Positions 1 through 7,979 of a stretch of DNA of 12,121 nt are shown here, one piece after another. The DNA comes from Bacteroidales bacterium (GTDB lineage: Bacteria; Bacteroidota; Bacteroidia; Bacteroidales; P3). The stretch spans positions 1 to 12,121 of the forward strand of contig JAFZEK010000031.1 of assembly GCA_017560705.1 (NCBI GenBank), in the 5' to 3' direction. Position numbers and translations under genes: made by a program. Numbering within the stretch: the first letter of the stretch is position 1; every line of letters starts with the position of its first letter. The notes under the pieces were generated by a model. The model worked only from the letters and a program-made list of their open reading frames with translations. It did not search any database and was not told the origin of the DNA.

Positions 1-41
1 CTTTTTTTGCCGACCTAAGTGTATAATTGACAAATAATTTA

Positions 42-49
42 TATCTTTG
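42..49 (+). promoter_or_regulatory. Candidate -7 box for the nfnAB-like gene
   Basis: TATCTTTG matches the Bacteroidota -7 consensus TAnnTTTG at every fixed position. It lies 86 bases before the ATG at 136, which would give a leader of roughly 80 nt. No TTTG sits at the expected 19-21 base spacing upstream, so the -33 element is missing or degenerate. A weaker alternative nearer the gene is CTTG at 85-88, then 20 bases, then TATATTTC at 109-116 (7 of 8). Only transcript-end mapping would choose between them. The rest of 1-135 shows no gene. Confidence 0.4.
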
Positions 50-135
50 TAAGATAATTAGACAATGTATATCGCTGTTTTATTCTTGATAGTCAACGAA
101 TAAAACAATATATTTCATTCTAAAAAACAATAATA

Positions 136-2409
136 ATGTTTACAATAGTAAGTAAAAAAGAATTAGCACAAGACACAGTGCTTATGGACGTGGAAGCACC
201 ACGCTTGGCACAATCAGCGTTGCCTGGACAGTTTCTGATAGTAAAAATGGCAGAGAATTCAGAACGAATTCCGCTTACAATCAGCGATTATGATATAGAA
301 AAAGGAACAGTAACTATCGTATTTAAAATAATCGGCGAATCTACACGCAAAATGGCAGAATACAATGTTGGCGATAGTTTTCGCGATGTTGTAGGACCAC
401 TAGGAAAGCCTTCAGAATTTGTTCATTTGCCCGAGGCTGAACTTAAGAGTAAAAAATTTGCCTTCATTGGTGGAGGTGTTGGTATTGCTCCAATATATCC
501 ACAAGTGAAGTGGCTAAGCAACAAAGGTGTAGAAGTAGATTGCATTATCGGTGCTAGAACTCGCTCTTTGCTAGTTTTTGAAGAAGAACTACGTAGCGTA
601 TGTAATCTTTATGTTACCACCGATGATGGTTCGTCAGAATACAAAGGTCTTGTAACCGATGTATTACGCACACTTATCGATGGGGGCAAACACTACGACG
701 AAGTAGTAGCCATTGGCCCTATGATAATGATGAAATTTGTATCACAAGTAGCACATAGTTATGGTATTAAATGTACAGTGAGCTTAAACTCATTGATGGT
801 TGATGGCACAGGTATGTGTGGAGCTTGCCGTGTTAGCATTGGAGGCGAAACTAAGTTTACTTGCGTAGACGGTCCAGAATTTGATGCTTCGTTAGTTGAC
901 TTTGATTTAGCAATGAAACGTCAAGCGATGTACAACACAGTAGAAGGTCGTAAACAAATGGAAGCCGAAGAAGAAGCCGAAGGACATGAATGTCATATCG
1001 GAGGCATTGCTCATGAAGTAAGAGAAAAGAAACTTCGTGTACCTGTTAGAGAACAAGATCCCAAAGTACGTGCTAAAAACTTTAGCGAAGTATGCTTAGG
1101 CTACAATGCAGAAGAAGCAATACTTGAAGCACAAAGATGCTTAAATTGTAAGAATCCTCAGTGCGTAAAAGGTTGCCCCGTTAACGTTCATATCCCCGAC
1201 TTTATAAAATACGTAGCCGAAGGCAACTTTATGGAAGCTGCCAAAGTGATAAATAAAGATTCGGCACTACCTGCAGTATGTGGTAGAGTATGTCCTCAAG
1301 AAAAACAATGCGAAGGCAATTGCATTCTTGGAAAGAAAGGCGAACCAGTAGCAATAGGAAAGCTAGAACGCTTTGTCGGTGATTGGGTAAGAGAAAACAA
1401 CATCGTATTTGACAAACCAGCTGTAACCAATGGACACAAAGTTGCAGTAGTAGGTAGCGGTCCTTCTGGTATAACATGTGCCAAAGACTTAATGATGATG
1501 GGCTACGAAGTGACTGTTTTCGAAGCATTGCATGAGTATGGTGGCGTTTTAGTATATGGAATCCCGGCATTCCGTCTGCCAAAAGAAACAGTAGTAAAAT
1601 ATGAAATAGAAAACGTACAAAAGATGGGTGTACGTTTTGAAAAAGACATTATTATCGGTCGCACAGTATCTATTGACGACTTGATGGACAAAGAAGGCTA
1701 CGAAGCTGTATACATTGCATCTGGAGCTGGCTTACCTAATTTCATGAATATACCTGGAGAAAACCTATGCGGAGTAGTATCTGCCAACGAGTTTCTTACA
1801 CGCAATAACCTACTATTCGCTTACAAAGAAGGCTATGAAACACCTAATTTTGTGGGTAAACGAGTAGCAGTTGTTGGAGGAGGCAACGTAGCAATGGATG
1901 CAGCACGTACAGCATTAAGACTTGGAGCAGAAGTGAAGATAGTATACCGTCGCTCAGAAGAAGAACTTCCAGCACGTGCCGAAGAAGTACATCATGCTAA
2001 AGAAGAAGGTGTAGAATTTCATTTACTTTGCAACCCTATAGAAATATTGGGCAATGAAGATGGATGGGTATCAGGAATGAAATGTGTACGCATGGAACTA
2101 GGAGAACCCGATGCATCCGGACGTAGAAAACCTGTAGTTATGCCAAACTCTGACTTCGTATTGGACGTAGATATGGTAATAATGAGTATTGGCACATCGC
2201 CTAATCCACTTATATCTTCTACTACTCCAGGCTTAGAAATCAATAAAAAGAACTGCATCGTAGCCAACGACGAAACAGGAGAAACATCCAGAAAAGGAGT
2301 ATTTGCAGGAGGCGATGCTGTAAGTGGTGCTGCCACTGTAATTCTAGCTATGGGAGCAGGAAAGAAAGCCGCTAAAGCTATAGATGAATACATAAAAAGC
2401 AAAAACTAA
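136..2409 (+). CDS. Fused NfnA-NfnB-like NADH/NADPH:ferredoxin flavoprotein (PyrK-like + GltD-like)
   Basis: This is one 757-residue chain carrying two subunits that are separate in many bacteria. Residues 1 to about 260 are a ferredoxin-reductase-type FAD/NAD module with an R-x-P-x-T flavin motif (ERIPLTISD), a GGGVGIAP nucleotide loop near 112-119, and a [2Fe-2S] site made of Asp223, Cys228, Cys231 and Cys243. Residues from about 300 to 757 match the glutamate synthase small-subunit/NfnB family. They hold two four-cysteine clusters (335/338/343/347 and 382/386/392/396), an FAD loop GSGPSG at 440-445 and a second dinucleotide loop GGGNVAMDA from 581. Annotation pipelines often call such proteins dihydroorotate dehydrogenase B/glutamate synthase; the layout and Asp ligand fit NfnAB/sulfide dehydrogenase (SudBA) better. 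The inferred role is cytoplasmic electron transfer between NADH, NADPH and ferredoxin, possibly bifurcating. No glutamate synthase large subunit is adjacent. The ATG at 136 follows an A-rich leader without Shine-Dalgarno. Confidence 0.9.
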   Translation: MFTIVSKKELAQDTVLMDVEAPRLAQSALPGQFLIVKMAENSERIPLTISDYDIEKGTVTIVFKIIGESTRKMAEYNVGDSFRDVVGPLGKPSEFVHLPEAELKSKKFAFIGGGVGIAPIYPQVKWLSNKGVEVDCIIGARTRSLLVFEEELRSVCNLYVTTDDGSSEYKGLVTDVLRTLIDGGKHYDEVVAIGPMIMMKFVSQVAHSYGIKCTVSLNSLMVDGTGMCGACRVSIGGETKFTCVDGPEFDASLVDFDLAMKRQAMYNTVEGRKQMEAEEEAEGHECHIGGIAHEVREKKLRVPVREQDPKVRAKNFSEVCLGYNAEEAILEAQRCLNCKNPQCVKGCPVNVHIPDFIKYVAEGNFMEAAKVINKDSALPAVCGRVCPQEKQCEGNCILGKKGEPVAIGKLERFVGDWVRENNIVFDKPAVTNGHKVAVVGSGPSGITCAKDLMMMGYEVTVFEALHEYGGVLVYGIPAFRLPKETVVKYEIENVQKMGVRFEKDIIIGRTVSIDDLMDKEGYEAVYIASGAGLPNFMNIPGENLCGVVSANEFLTRNNLLFAYKEGYETPNFVGKRVAVVGGGNVAMDAARTALRLGAEVKIVYRRSEEELPARAEEVHHAKEEGVEFHLLCNPIEILGNEDGWVSGMKCVRMELGEPDASGRRKPVVMPNSDFVLDVDMVIMSIGTSPNPLISSTTPGLEINKKNCIVANDETGETSRKGVFAGGDAVSGAATVILAMGAGKKAAKAIDEYIKSKN

Positions 2410-2417
2410 ATATACCC

Positions 2418-2459
2418 AAATAAGCCGACGAGGGAATTACCATCCCTCACGGCTTATTT
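2418..2459 (+). terminator. Hairpin terminator after the nfnAB-like gene
   Basis: AAATAAGCCG at 2418-2427 pairs perfectly with CGGCTTATTT at 2450-2459. Inside it GAGGG (2430-2434) pairs with CCCTC (2444-2448), leaving a small internal loop and a 9-base apical loop. The outer arm supplies A-rich and T-rich flanks, followed by CTTTG, so it looks like an intrinsic terminator. It begins 8 bases after the stop codon and separates the flavoprotein from the helicase pair. Confidence 0.85.
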
Positions 2460-2491
2460 CTTTGAATTTATAACCTATTAATACTTGAAAC

Positions 2492-4765
2492 GTGAGAGAT
2501 TTATTAAGCGAATTAAACGAAGAACAGCGTAGAGCTGCGGCATGCATAGAAGGTCCTGTAATGATAATAGCTGGAGCAGGCTCAGGAAAAACAAGAACAC
2601 TAACCTACCGCATAGCTCACCTCATAGAAGAAGGTGTGGACTCCTTCCAAATACTTGCTCTTACTTTTACCAACAAAGCTGCAGCCGAAATGAAGGAGCG
2701 TATTATTAAGTTGGTAGGAAACGAAGCACGTAATATATGGATGGGAACTTTCCACTCTATATTTGCAAAGATTCTGCGTTTCGAGGCTGAAAAAATAGGA
2801 TATATACCATCTTTCACTATTTACGACACCGACGATAGCAAGAGTGCTATAAAACAAATAATAAAATCTTTAAATCTCGACCCTAAAACCTATAACACTT
2901 CTTTCGTTTTAGGCCGAATATCTATGGCAAAAAGTAATCTTATTTCTGTGGAAGATTACTTATCCAATTCTGAAATACAGCAAACAGATTTGGCATCAAA
3001 AAAACCAATGATTGGAGAAATATATAAACTCTACAACCAACGTCTACACAATTCTATGGCGATGGATTTCGATGATTTGCTGTACAATATGAATGTATTG
3101 CTAAGAGACTTCCCTGATGTACTTTTAAAATATCAAGAACGCTTTAGACATATTCTTGTAGACGAGTATCAAGATACCAACTTCTCCCAATACCTTATTA
3201 TTAAAAAGATGGCTGCTCGCTATCAAAATATATGCGTAGTAGGCGACGATGCTCAAAGTATTTATGCTTTCCGCGGTGCTAACATCCAGAATATTCTAAA
3301 CTTTAAAAGAGACTACCCCGATGTACGACTTTTTAAACTAGAACAAAATTATAGATCTACACAAAACATAGTAAATGCTGCCAATAGTATAATATCCAAC
3401 AATAAAGAACAAATAAAGAAAGAAATATGGACAGCTAACGACACTGGCAACAGAATACAATTACTAAATGGTGTCGACGAGAGAGAGGAAGGTATAATGG
3501 TAGCAAACTCCATATTGGAAATAAAAGATGCCAATGAATTAGATTTTTCTGATTTTGCGATATTATATAGAACTAATATGCAGTCTAGAGCCATAGAAGA
3601 AGCTCTACGTAAAATAAAGATTCCTTACAAAATATTTGGAGGACTATCTTTCTACCGAAGAAAAGAAATCAAAGATGTTCTGTCCTACTTACGATTAGTT
3701 ATAAACAACTATGACGATGAAGCCTTAATGCGCGTAATAAATTATCCAGCACGTGGCATTGGACAAACAACATTAGACAAAATTCGCATAGCGGCATCTG
3801 ATAACGATGTAAGTGTTTGGACTGTTTTAGAAAACATTGATTCTTTCGGCTTAGGCATAAACACCGCAACACTAAATAGAATTAATGATTTCGTTCTAAT
3901 GATAAAATCATTGACATCACAGATAAGCATAATGAACGCCTACGATTTGGCTAAACAAGTAATCTTCAATTCAGGCATAATACGTTTTCTGAAAGAAGAT
4001 GAAGATCCTGACAATGTTAATAGAATAGAAAACATCGAAGAACTTCTAAACGGTATTCAAGAATTTTGTGAGAAAGAAGATATAATAACTCCAGAAGAAA
4101 ACGAAGTTCAAGAACCAGAAATAAGGACATTAGACCTCTTTCTGCAACAAGTACTGCTTCTAACTGACGAAGAAAATGATAAAGAAGACACCAACAAAGT
4201 ATCTCTGATGACCATCCATGCAGCCAAAGGATTGGAGTATCCATACGTATACGTTGTAGGCATGGAGGAAAACCTATTCCCATCAGCAATGTCTATATCC
4301 AATCGCCAAGAATTGGAAGAAGAACGAAGACTATTCTATGTTGCAGTTACTCGTGCAGAAAAGATGCTAACACTAACACATGCCAACACTCGATACCAAT
4401 ATGGCAATGTCTCATTCCAAGAACTAAGTCGTTTCGTTGACGAAATAGACCCTAAATATATAGACATACCCATAAAAAAGACTACATTACCCAAAGTAGG
4501 ATCTCTACCAAAACCTATGTTTGCCAAACGTAAAAATATAGCCAGCGAGCCTTTAAAACGAGTACAGCAAGGTCCAGTAAAAGGTAATACTCCTGCTCAA
4601 ATAAGTGCTATACAAATAGGAATGAGAGTAAAACATGAAAAATTTGGTTACGGCAAAGTGATAGGAATTGAAGGTGATGGCGACAGCAAAAAAGCTCTTA
4701 TATTTTTCGAAGCAATGGGTGAAAAACAGTTGATGCTAAAATTTGCCAAACTAACTATAGAATAA
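2492..4765 (+). CDS. uvrD: ATP-dependent DNA helicase, UvrD/PcrA type (superfamily 1A)
   Basis: A 3'-5' SF1A helicase motor of 757 residues, about the usual length for UvrD/PcrA. It unwinds DNA in nucleotide excision and mismatch repair and can act on RNA polymerase. Visible motifs in order are the Q motif (LNEEQRRAA, residues 8-16), Walker A (GAGSGKT, 28-34), Walker B/motif II (DEYQD, 224-228), QNYRS (motif IV), TIHAAKGLEY (motif V) and VAVTRAEK (motif VI). The last about 50 residues (from near 709, GMRVKHEKFGYGKV) form the Tudor-like tail that binds RNA polymerase in PcrA/UvrD. The start is GTG: a TGA stop lies two codons upstream in frame and no ATG precedes the Q motif, so GTG at 2492 is the only sensible start. 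No -7/-33 promoter is visible in the 32 bases after the terminator. It is followed after 10 bases by the RecQ gene, probably on the same transcript. Confidence 0.95.
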   Translation: MRDLLSELNEEQRRAAACIEGPVMIIAGAGSGKTRTLTYRIAHLIEEGVDSFQILALTFTNKAAAEMKERIIKLVGNEARNIWMGTFHSIFAKILRFEAEKIGYIPSFTIYDTDDSKSAIKQIIKSLNLDPKTYNTSFVLGRISMAKSNLISVEDYLSNSEIQQTDLASKKPMIGEIYKLYNQRLHNSMAMDFDDLLYNMNVLLRDFPDVLLKYQERFRHILVDEYQDTNFSQYLIIKKMAARYQNICVVGDDAQSIYAFRGANIQNILNFKRDYPDVRLFKLEQNYRSTQNIVNAANSIISNNKEQIKKEIWTANDTGNRIQLLNGVDEREEGIMVANSILEIKDANELDFSDFAILYRTNMQSRAIEEALRKIKIPYKIFGGLSFYRRKEIKDVLSYLRLVINNYDDEALMRVINYPARGIGQTTLDKIRIAASDNDVSVWTVLENIDSFGLGINTATLNRINDFVLMIKSLTSQISIMNAYDLAKQVIFNSGIIRFLKEDEDPDNVNRIENIEELLNGIQEFCEKEDIITPEENEVQEPEIRTLDLFLQQVLLLTDEENDKEDTNKVSLMTIHAAKGLEYPYVYVVGMEENLFPSAMSISNRQELEEERRLFYVAVTRAEKMLTLTHANTRYQYGNVSFQELSRFVDEIDPKYIDIPIKKTTLPKVGSLPKPMFAKRKNIASEPLKRVQQGPVKGNTPAQISAIQIGMRVKHEKFGYGKVIGIEGDGDSKKALIFFEAMGEKQLMLKFAKLTIE

Positions 4766-4775
4766 ACCTATTCTT

Positions 4776-6674
4776 ATGAGTAGCATTTACGAGGTACTGA
4801 AAACCTATTGGGGCTATGATTCCTTTAGACCTATACAAGAAAACATAATTCATTCAGTACTTGATGGCAACGACACATTAACTCTTATGCCTACTGGCGG
4901 AGGTAAATCTATATGCTTTCAAGTTCCTGCTATGATTTTAGACGGTATTTGCCTTGTGGTATCACCCCTTATAGCGTTAATGAAAGACCAAGTAACACAG
5001 CTAAAAGAAAAAGGCATTCCCGCTGCTTGTCTTGTATCTGGAATGTGCAAATACGAAATAGAGTTGATCCTGAACAACTGCGTACACGGGCGAATAAAGA
5101 TATTATACGTATCTCCTGAAAGACTAAAAACTAAAGTCTTTGAAGCTCATCTCAAACAGATGAAAGTATCCCTTATCGCTGTTGATGAAGCCCACTGTAT
5201 ATCCCAATGGGGCTACGACTTCAGGCCTCGATATTTAGACATTGCAGAAATAAGAAGCTATCATCCTGCCGCTCCCATTATAGCACTCACAGCAACTGCT
5301 ACTGATGTAGTAGCTATGGATATTCAAGAGAAACTATTATTTAGAAAAACACGAACAGTATTCAAAGATAGCTTCTACCGAGAAAATCTTGCCTACATGG
5401 TTTTCCATGAAGAAGACAAATATGGTCGTTTACTTAGAATTATATCCACTGTAAAAGGCAGCGGCATAGTTTATGTACGAAATAGAAGACGCACTCAAGA
5501 AGTTTCAGAATACCTAACAGCTATGGGCTACAAAGCATCCTATTATCATGCTGGATTATCCGTTGCAGACAGAGACCGCAGACAATTTAATTGGAGAAAA
5601 AACACTTATCCCATAATGGTAGCTACCAATGCTTTCGGAATGGGTATAGACAAACCCGATGTACGATTTGTAATCCATCTTGATTTACCCGAATCATTGG
5701 AAGCTTATTTTCAAGAAGCAGGCCGTGCAGGCCGTGATGGAAAAAATGCTTACGCCGTTGTTCTATATAATGAAAAAGATATTGAAACACTCGAAGCAAC
5801 ATTTCAAACAAACTACCCCTCTTTACAATACATACAAAATGTATACAACGGAATCTGTAATTATTTCAGAATACCAACTGGTCTTGGTCGTGATTTATAT
5901 TTCGACTTTGACGCTATGAAGATATGCAACACATACGGATTCAAACTACTCCCTTTCATGTCCGCATTAAAATTCTTGGAAAAAGAAGGCCTTTTAATTA
6001 TTCCCGACCATAATGAAGTAGTATCTAAAGCCTGTATAATCATCTCTAAACAAGATTTATACAACTTTCAAGTAGGTCATGTTGAATACGATGCTCTCAT
6101 AAAAGTTTTGTTGCGGTTACATGGTGGAATATTCACTTCCTTTGTTCCTATAAATGAAACAGAAATTGCAAAAAAGTTGCACTACAACATCTCTGATGTT
6201 GAATCTCTGCTTGAAAATCTTGACAAACTCTCCATTATATCGTATCAAAAAAAGAGCGACAAACCAAGAATTATATTCACTTCGCAGAGAGTAGACGCTT
6301 CTTCGCTGTATATAAGCAAGAACAACTACGAAAATCTAAAAATTAATGCCACTAGGCGTAAGGATGCCATGATTAACTATGTTCGTAGCTTCGACGAATG
6401 TCGCAGTATAACACTTCTTAAGTACTTCAACGAGAACTCCGAACATTTGTGTCAAAAGTGTGATGTGTGCATAGGCAAAAGAAAGAAACTTAACAACAAG
6501 AAAACTCTAAAAGAAGACATCCTGAACATCGTAGACAACCATCAACTAAACATAAAAGGAATAGTAGACAAATTTCCCGATACCGATGAGGATATAATAG
6601 TAGAAACTGTTAGAGAACTCATTGAATATGGAACACTATCCATCGACGAAAATATGTATATACATAAATCATAG
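4776..6674 (+). CDS. recQ: RecQ-family ATP-dependent DNA helicase
   Basis: A 632-residue SF2 helicase, 3'-5' on DNA, for recombination and stalled-fork repair. It shows Walker A TGGGKS (40-45), the DEAH box (137-140), the aromatic-rich loop HCISQWGYDFRP just after it, and motif VI QEAGRAGRDG (313-322). Four zinc-ligand cysteines (542, 559, 562, 565) have the same C-x16-C-x2-C-x2-C spacing as E. coli RecQ, but lie about 220 residues after motif VI instead of about 50. The intervening part contains a winged-helix-like stretch around 430-480. There is no recognisable HRDC domain; the last about 65 residues look like a small helical/winged tail. This layout matches the shorter RecQ type common in Bacteroidota. 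The ATG is 10 bases after uvrD, implying co-transcription. Downstream, 6675-6728 separates it from a convergent gene without a convincing terminator hairpin. Confidence 0.93.
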   Translation: MSSIYEVLKTYWGYDSFRPIQENIIHSVLDGNDTLTLMPTGGGKSICFQVPAMILDGICLVVSPLIALMKDQVTQLKEKGIPAACLVSGMCKYEIELILNNCVHGRIKILYVSPERLKTKVFEAHLKQMKVSLIAVDEAHCISQWGYDFRPRYLDIAEIRSYHPAAPIIALTATATDVVAMDIQEKLLFRKTRTVFKDSFYRENLAYMVFHEEDKYGRLLRIISTVKGSGIVYVRNRRRTQEVSEYLTAMGYKASYYHAGLSVADRDRRQFNWRKNTYPIMVATNAFGMGIDKPDVRFVIHLDLPESLEAYFQEAGRAGRDGKNAYAVVLYNEKDIETLEATFQTNYPSLQYIQNVYNGICNYFRIPTGLGRDLYFDFDAMKICNTYGFKLLPFMSALKFLEKEGLLIIPDHNEVVSKACIIISKQDLYNFQVGHVEYDALIKVLLRLHGGIFTSFVPINETEIAKKLHYNISDVESLLENLDKLSIISYQKKSDKPRIIFTSQRVDASSLYISKNNYENLKINATRRKDAMINYVRSFDECRSITLLKYFNENSEHLCQKCDVCIGKRKKLNNKKTLKEDILNIVDNHQLNIKGIVDKFPDTDEDIIVETVRELIEYGTLSIDENMYIHKS

Positions 6675-6728
6675 AAGAGATAACGCCCCCTTTATTTCAA
6701 AATTCTGATTATGTCGGCAACAGACTAC

Positions 6729-7538
6729 CTATTCATTAAAATCCTTATTCTTCGCTATTATAGACGTTAGCATATCGTATACTTTCAAGTATTCCGCATT
6801 GTTGGCAAGCAAGTAACGATGTTTTTCCAAAGTCTTCAAATCGCCCCTTTTAGCAGGTCCGGTTTGGAGTTTCCATAAATTTTCGCCTTGCGTAGTCTTC
6901 TTTGCAGTTTCTGCTATCAGAGGATGTAATATACTGAACGGCAAATCGTGAGTTTCCATTATGTTCTGAGCCATAGCATTTATGCAATTGCCAAAATTAT
7001 TGGCAAACACCGCTGCAAGATGTATATACCTACGTTGCTCACCAGAGATAGAATACACCGTTGGCGACACTTGTTGTGCCATATTCATCAAGAAGTCTAA
7101 CGTGTCGGTATTGGAAGCCTCTATGCAGAATGGCAACGTACTATAATCTACTGCAATATGCTTAATGAACGTTTGAGGGGCATATATCACACCATAGTTT
7201 TTGCTTATAGGTTTCAAAACATCGATGGGAACAGTGCCCGACGTATGAAAACAGATTTTATCCTTCAGCTTAATATCTAGTGCAATATCAAAAAGAGCAT
7301 CATCCGAAACAGATATTATATATATGTCGGCGTTGGTTTTCAAAAGCGACAGGCTATTGGTGTAGCTAGCGTTGAACTGATAAGCCAACACTTTTGCCGA
7401 TTCCAAATTTCGAGAGAATACTTGCACCACTCGAGCATAGTCGTTGGAAAAAGCATGAGCGTAATGCGTAGCTACATTTCCCGACCCAATAACAACTATT
7501 TCGTAAATCTTGTCTTTTACAGTTTTTCGTCTAGGCAT
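6729..7538 (-). CDS. Rossmann-fold oxidoreductase-like protein with DUF2520 domain
   Basis: The N-terminal part is an NAD(P)-binding Rossmann fold: a hydrophobic strand then GSGNVATHYAHAF, the loop seen in ketopantoate reductase, P5C reductase and F420-dependent reductase relatives. Later 'IISVSDDAL' fits the strand ending the nucleotide site, and the C-terminal half (from about 'FCIEASN') matches the DUF2520 helical domain. Substrate and reaction are unknown. An in-frame TTG at 7559 would give 276 residues, but the first ATG (7538, peptide MPRRKTVKDK) is preferred. That gives 269 residues, starts nearer the family's usual N-terminus, and keeps the gene out of the inverted repeat beginning at 7559. 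It is transcribed like DUF2795 upstream but separated by a structured 100-base spacer, and it ends convergently with recQ. No clear promoter is visible. Confidence 0.85.
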   Translation of the reverse strand: MPRRKTVKDKIYEIVVIGSGNVATHYAHAFSNDYARVVQVFSRNLESAKVLAYQFNASYTNSLSLLKTNADIYIISVSDDALFDIALDIKLKDKICFHTSGTVPIDVLKPISKNYGVIYAPQTFIKHIAVDYSTLPFCIEASNTDTLDFLMNMAQQVSPTVYSISGEQRRYIHLAAVFANNFGNCINAMAQNIMETHDLPFSILHPLIAETAKKTTQGENLWKLQTGPAKRGDLKTLEKHRYLLANNAEYLKVYDMLTSIIAKNKDFNE

Positions 7539-7580
7539 GGTTTTCGTTTCAATAAACAAAAGGCATTATTACGACCGTCA

Positions 7581-7596
7581 TGTTTCACATGAAACA
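7581..7596. other. parS: parS-like ParB-binding palindrome
   Basis: TGTTTCACATGAAACA differs at one base from the widely conserved chromosomal parS palindrome TGTTTCACGTGAAACA, the binding site of ParB in chromosome segregation. Seven of its eight symmetric base pairs are self-complementary; the central C/A pair breaks the symmetry. It lies in an intergenic spacer. No parA or parB gene is in the window, which is usual because chromosomal parS sites are scattered around the origin. An alternative is the operator of a local regulator. Confidence 0.6.
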
Positions 7597-7600
7597 ACTG

Positions 7601-7618
7601 TTGCTCAATCATGAGCAA
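7601..7618. repeat. Short perfect hairpin downstream of the DUF2795 gene
   Basis: TTGCTCA (7601-7607) and TGAGCAA (7612-7618) form a 7-bp perfect stem with a 4-base loop, ATCA. It starts 4 bases after the parS-like palindrome. It lies downstream of the DUF2795 gene in the direction of transcription but has no T-tract, so it is at best a weak terminator or transcript-end stabiliser. The 9-mer TGAGCAAGC at its edge recurs at 7906-7914, just upstream of the DUF2795 start. Confidence 0.5.
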
Positions 7619-7663
7619 GCTACAACCCTAACGTATAACAATGCCTTTCTGTTATATAACTTA

Positions 7664-7885
7664 TTAGTATTCGTCTTCTTGGAAAAAGAAATCTTCTTTC
7701 GAAGGATAGTCTGGCCAGATGTCTTCTATACAATCATATATCTCGCCTTCGTCTTCTATTTCTTGAAGGTTTTCAATAACTTCCAATGGTGCTCCGGTTC
7801 GTTGAGCATAATCTATAAGCTCTTCTTTGGTTGCTGGCCATGGAGCATCTTCCAATTTAGTAGCAAGTTCTAAAGTCCAATACAT
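7664..7885 (-). CDS. Small acidic DUF2795 family protein
   Basis: A 73-residue protein that I recognise as the DUF2795 family, a small conserved protein of Bacteroidota. The N-terminal MYWTLELATKLEDAPWPAT and the 'PLEVIENLQEIEDEGEIYD' stretch are characteristic. It is strongly acidic, especially in the C-terminal tail (EDFFFQEDEY), has no cysteine pair, signal peptide or membrane segment, and is predicted to be cytoplasmic. Its function is unknown. The ATG is the natural start and the length matches homologues I recall. It lies 94 bases downstream of the cobalamin adenosyltransferase gene on the same strand, a neighbourhood also found in other Bacteroidales. No consensus promoter is convincing in that gap; TATATTTC on the - strand is the closest -7 match. 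The overlapping + strand frames are shadows. Confidence 0.88.
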   Translation of the reverse strand: MYWTLELATKLEDAPWPATKEELIDYAQRTGAPLEVIENLQEIEDEGEIYDCIEDIWPDYPSKEDFFFQEDEY

Positions 7886-7979
7886 ATTATATTATTCTTT
7901 AATTGTGAGCAAGCCCATCCTTAGCACGACAGAAATATAACCACCGCTACGACCTTCTCACATTGTTTATATTACATAA

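Larger units (their letters stand above)
7559..7648. repeat. Inverted repeat bracketing the DUF2795-DUF2520 spacer
   Basis: AAAGGCATT (7559-7567) is the exact reverse complement of AATGCCTTT (7640-7648). The arms extend imperfectly inward (ATTACG against CGTATAAC). They enclose 72 bases that hold a parS-like palindrome and a smaller hairpin. On the - strand the inner-to-outer order ends in TGTTT, so a weak terminator-like role for the DUF2795 transcript is possible, though the enclosed loop is long. Confidence 0.55.

Noticed and set aside
2461..2491. Possible promoter for uvrD-recQ (TTTG at 2461 and ATACTTG further on)
   Set aside because: The -7 candidate misses two fixed positions and the spacer is only about 16 bases, so it does not meet the consensus.
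6675..6728. Terminator between convergent recQ and the DUF2520 gene
   Set aside because: No stem of useful length and no T-tract could be found by eye in these 54 bases.
7539..7559. TTG start for the DUF2520 protein adding 7 residues
   Set aside because: An in-frame ATG lies at 7538 closer to the Rossmann strand, TTG starts are uncommon here, and the extension runs into the inverted repeat arm.
7580..7873. 97-codon + strand frame beginning in the parS-like palindrome
   Set aside because: It is antisense to the recognised DUF2795 gene, and its hydrophobic phenylalanine-rich product comes from the acidic codons of that gene.
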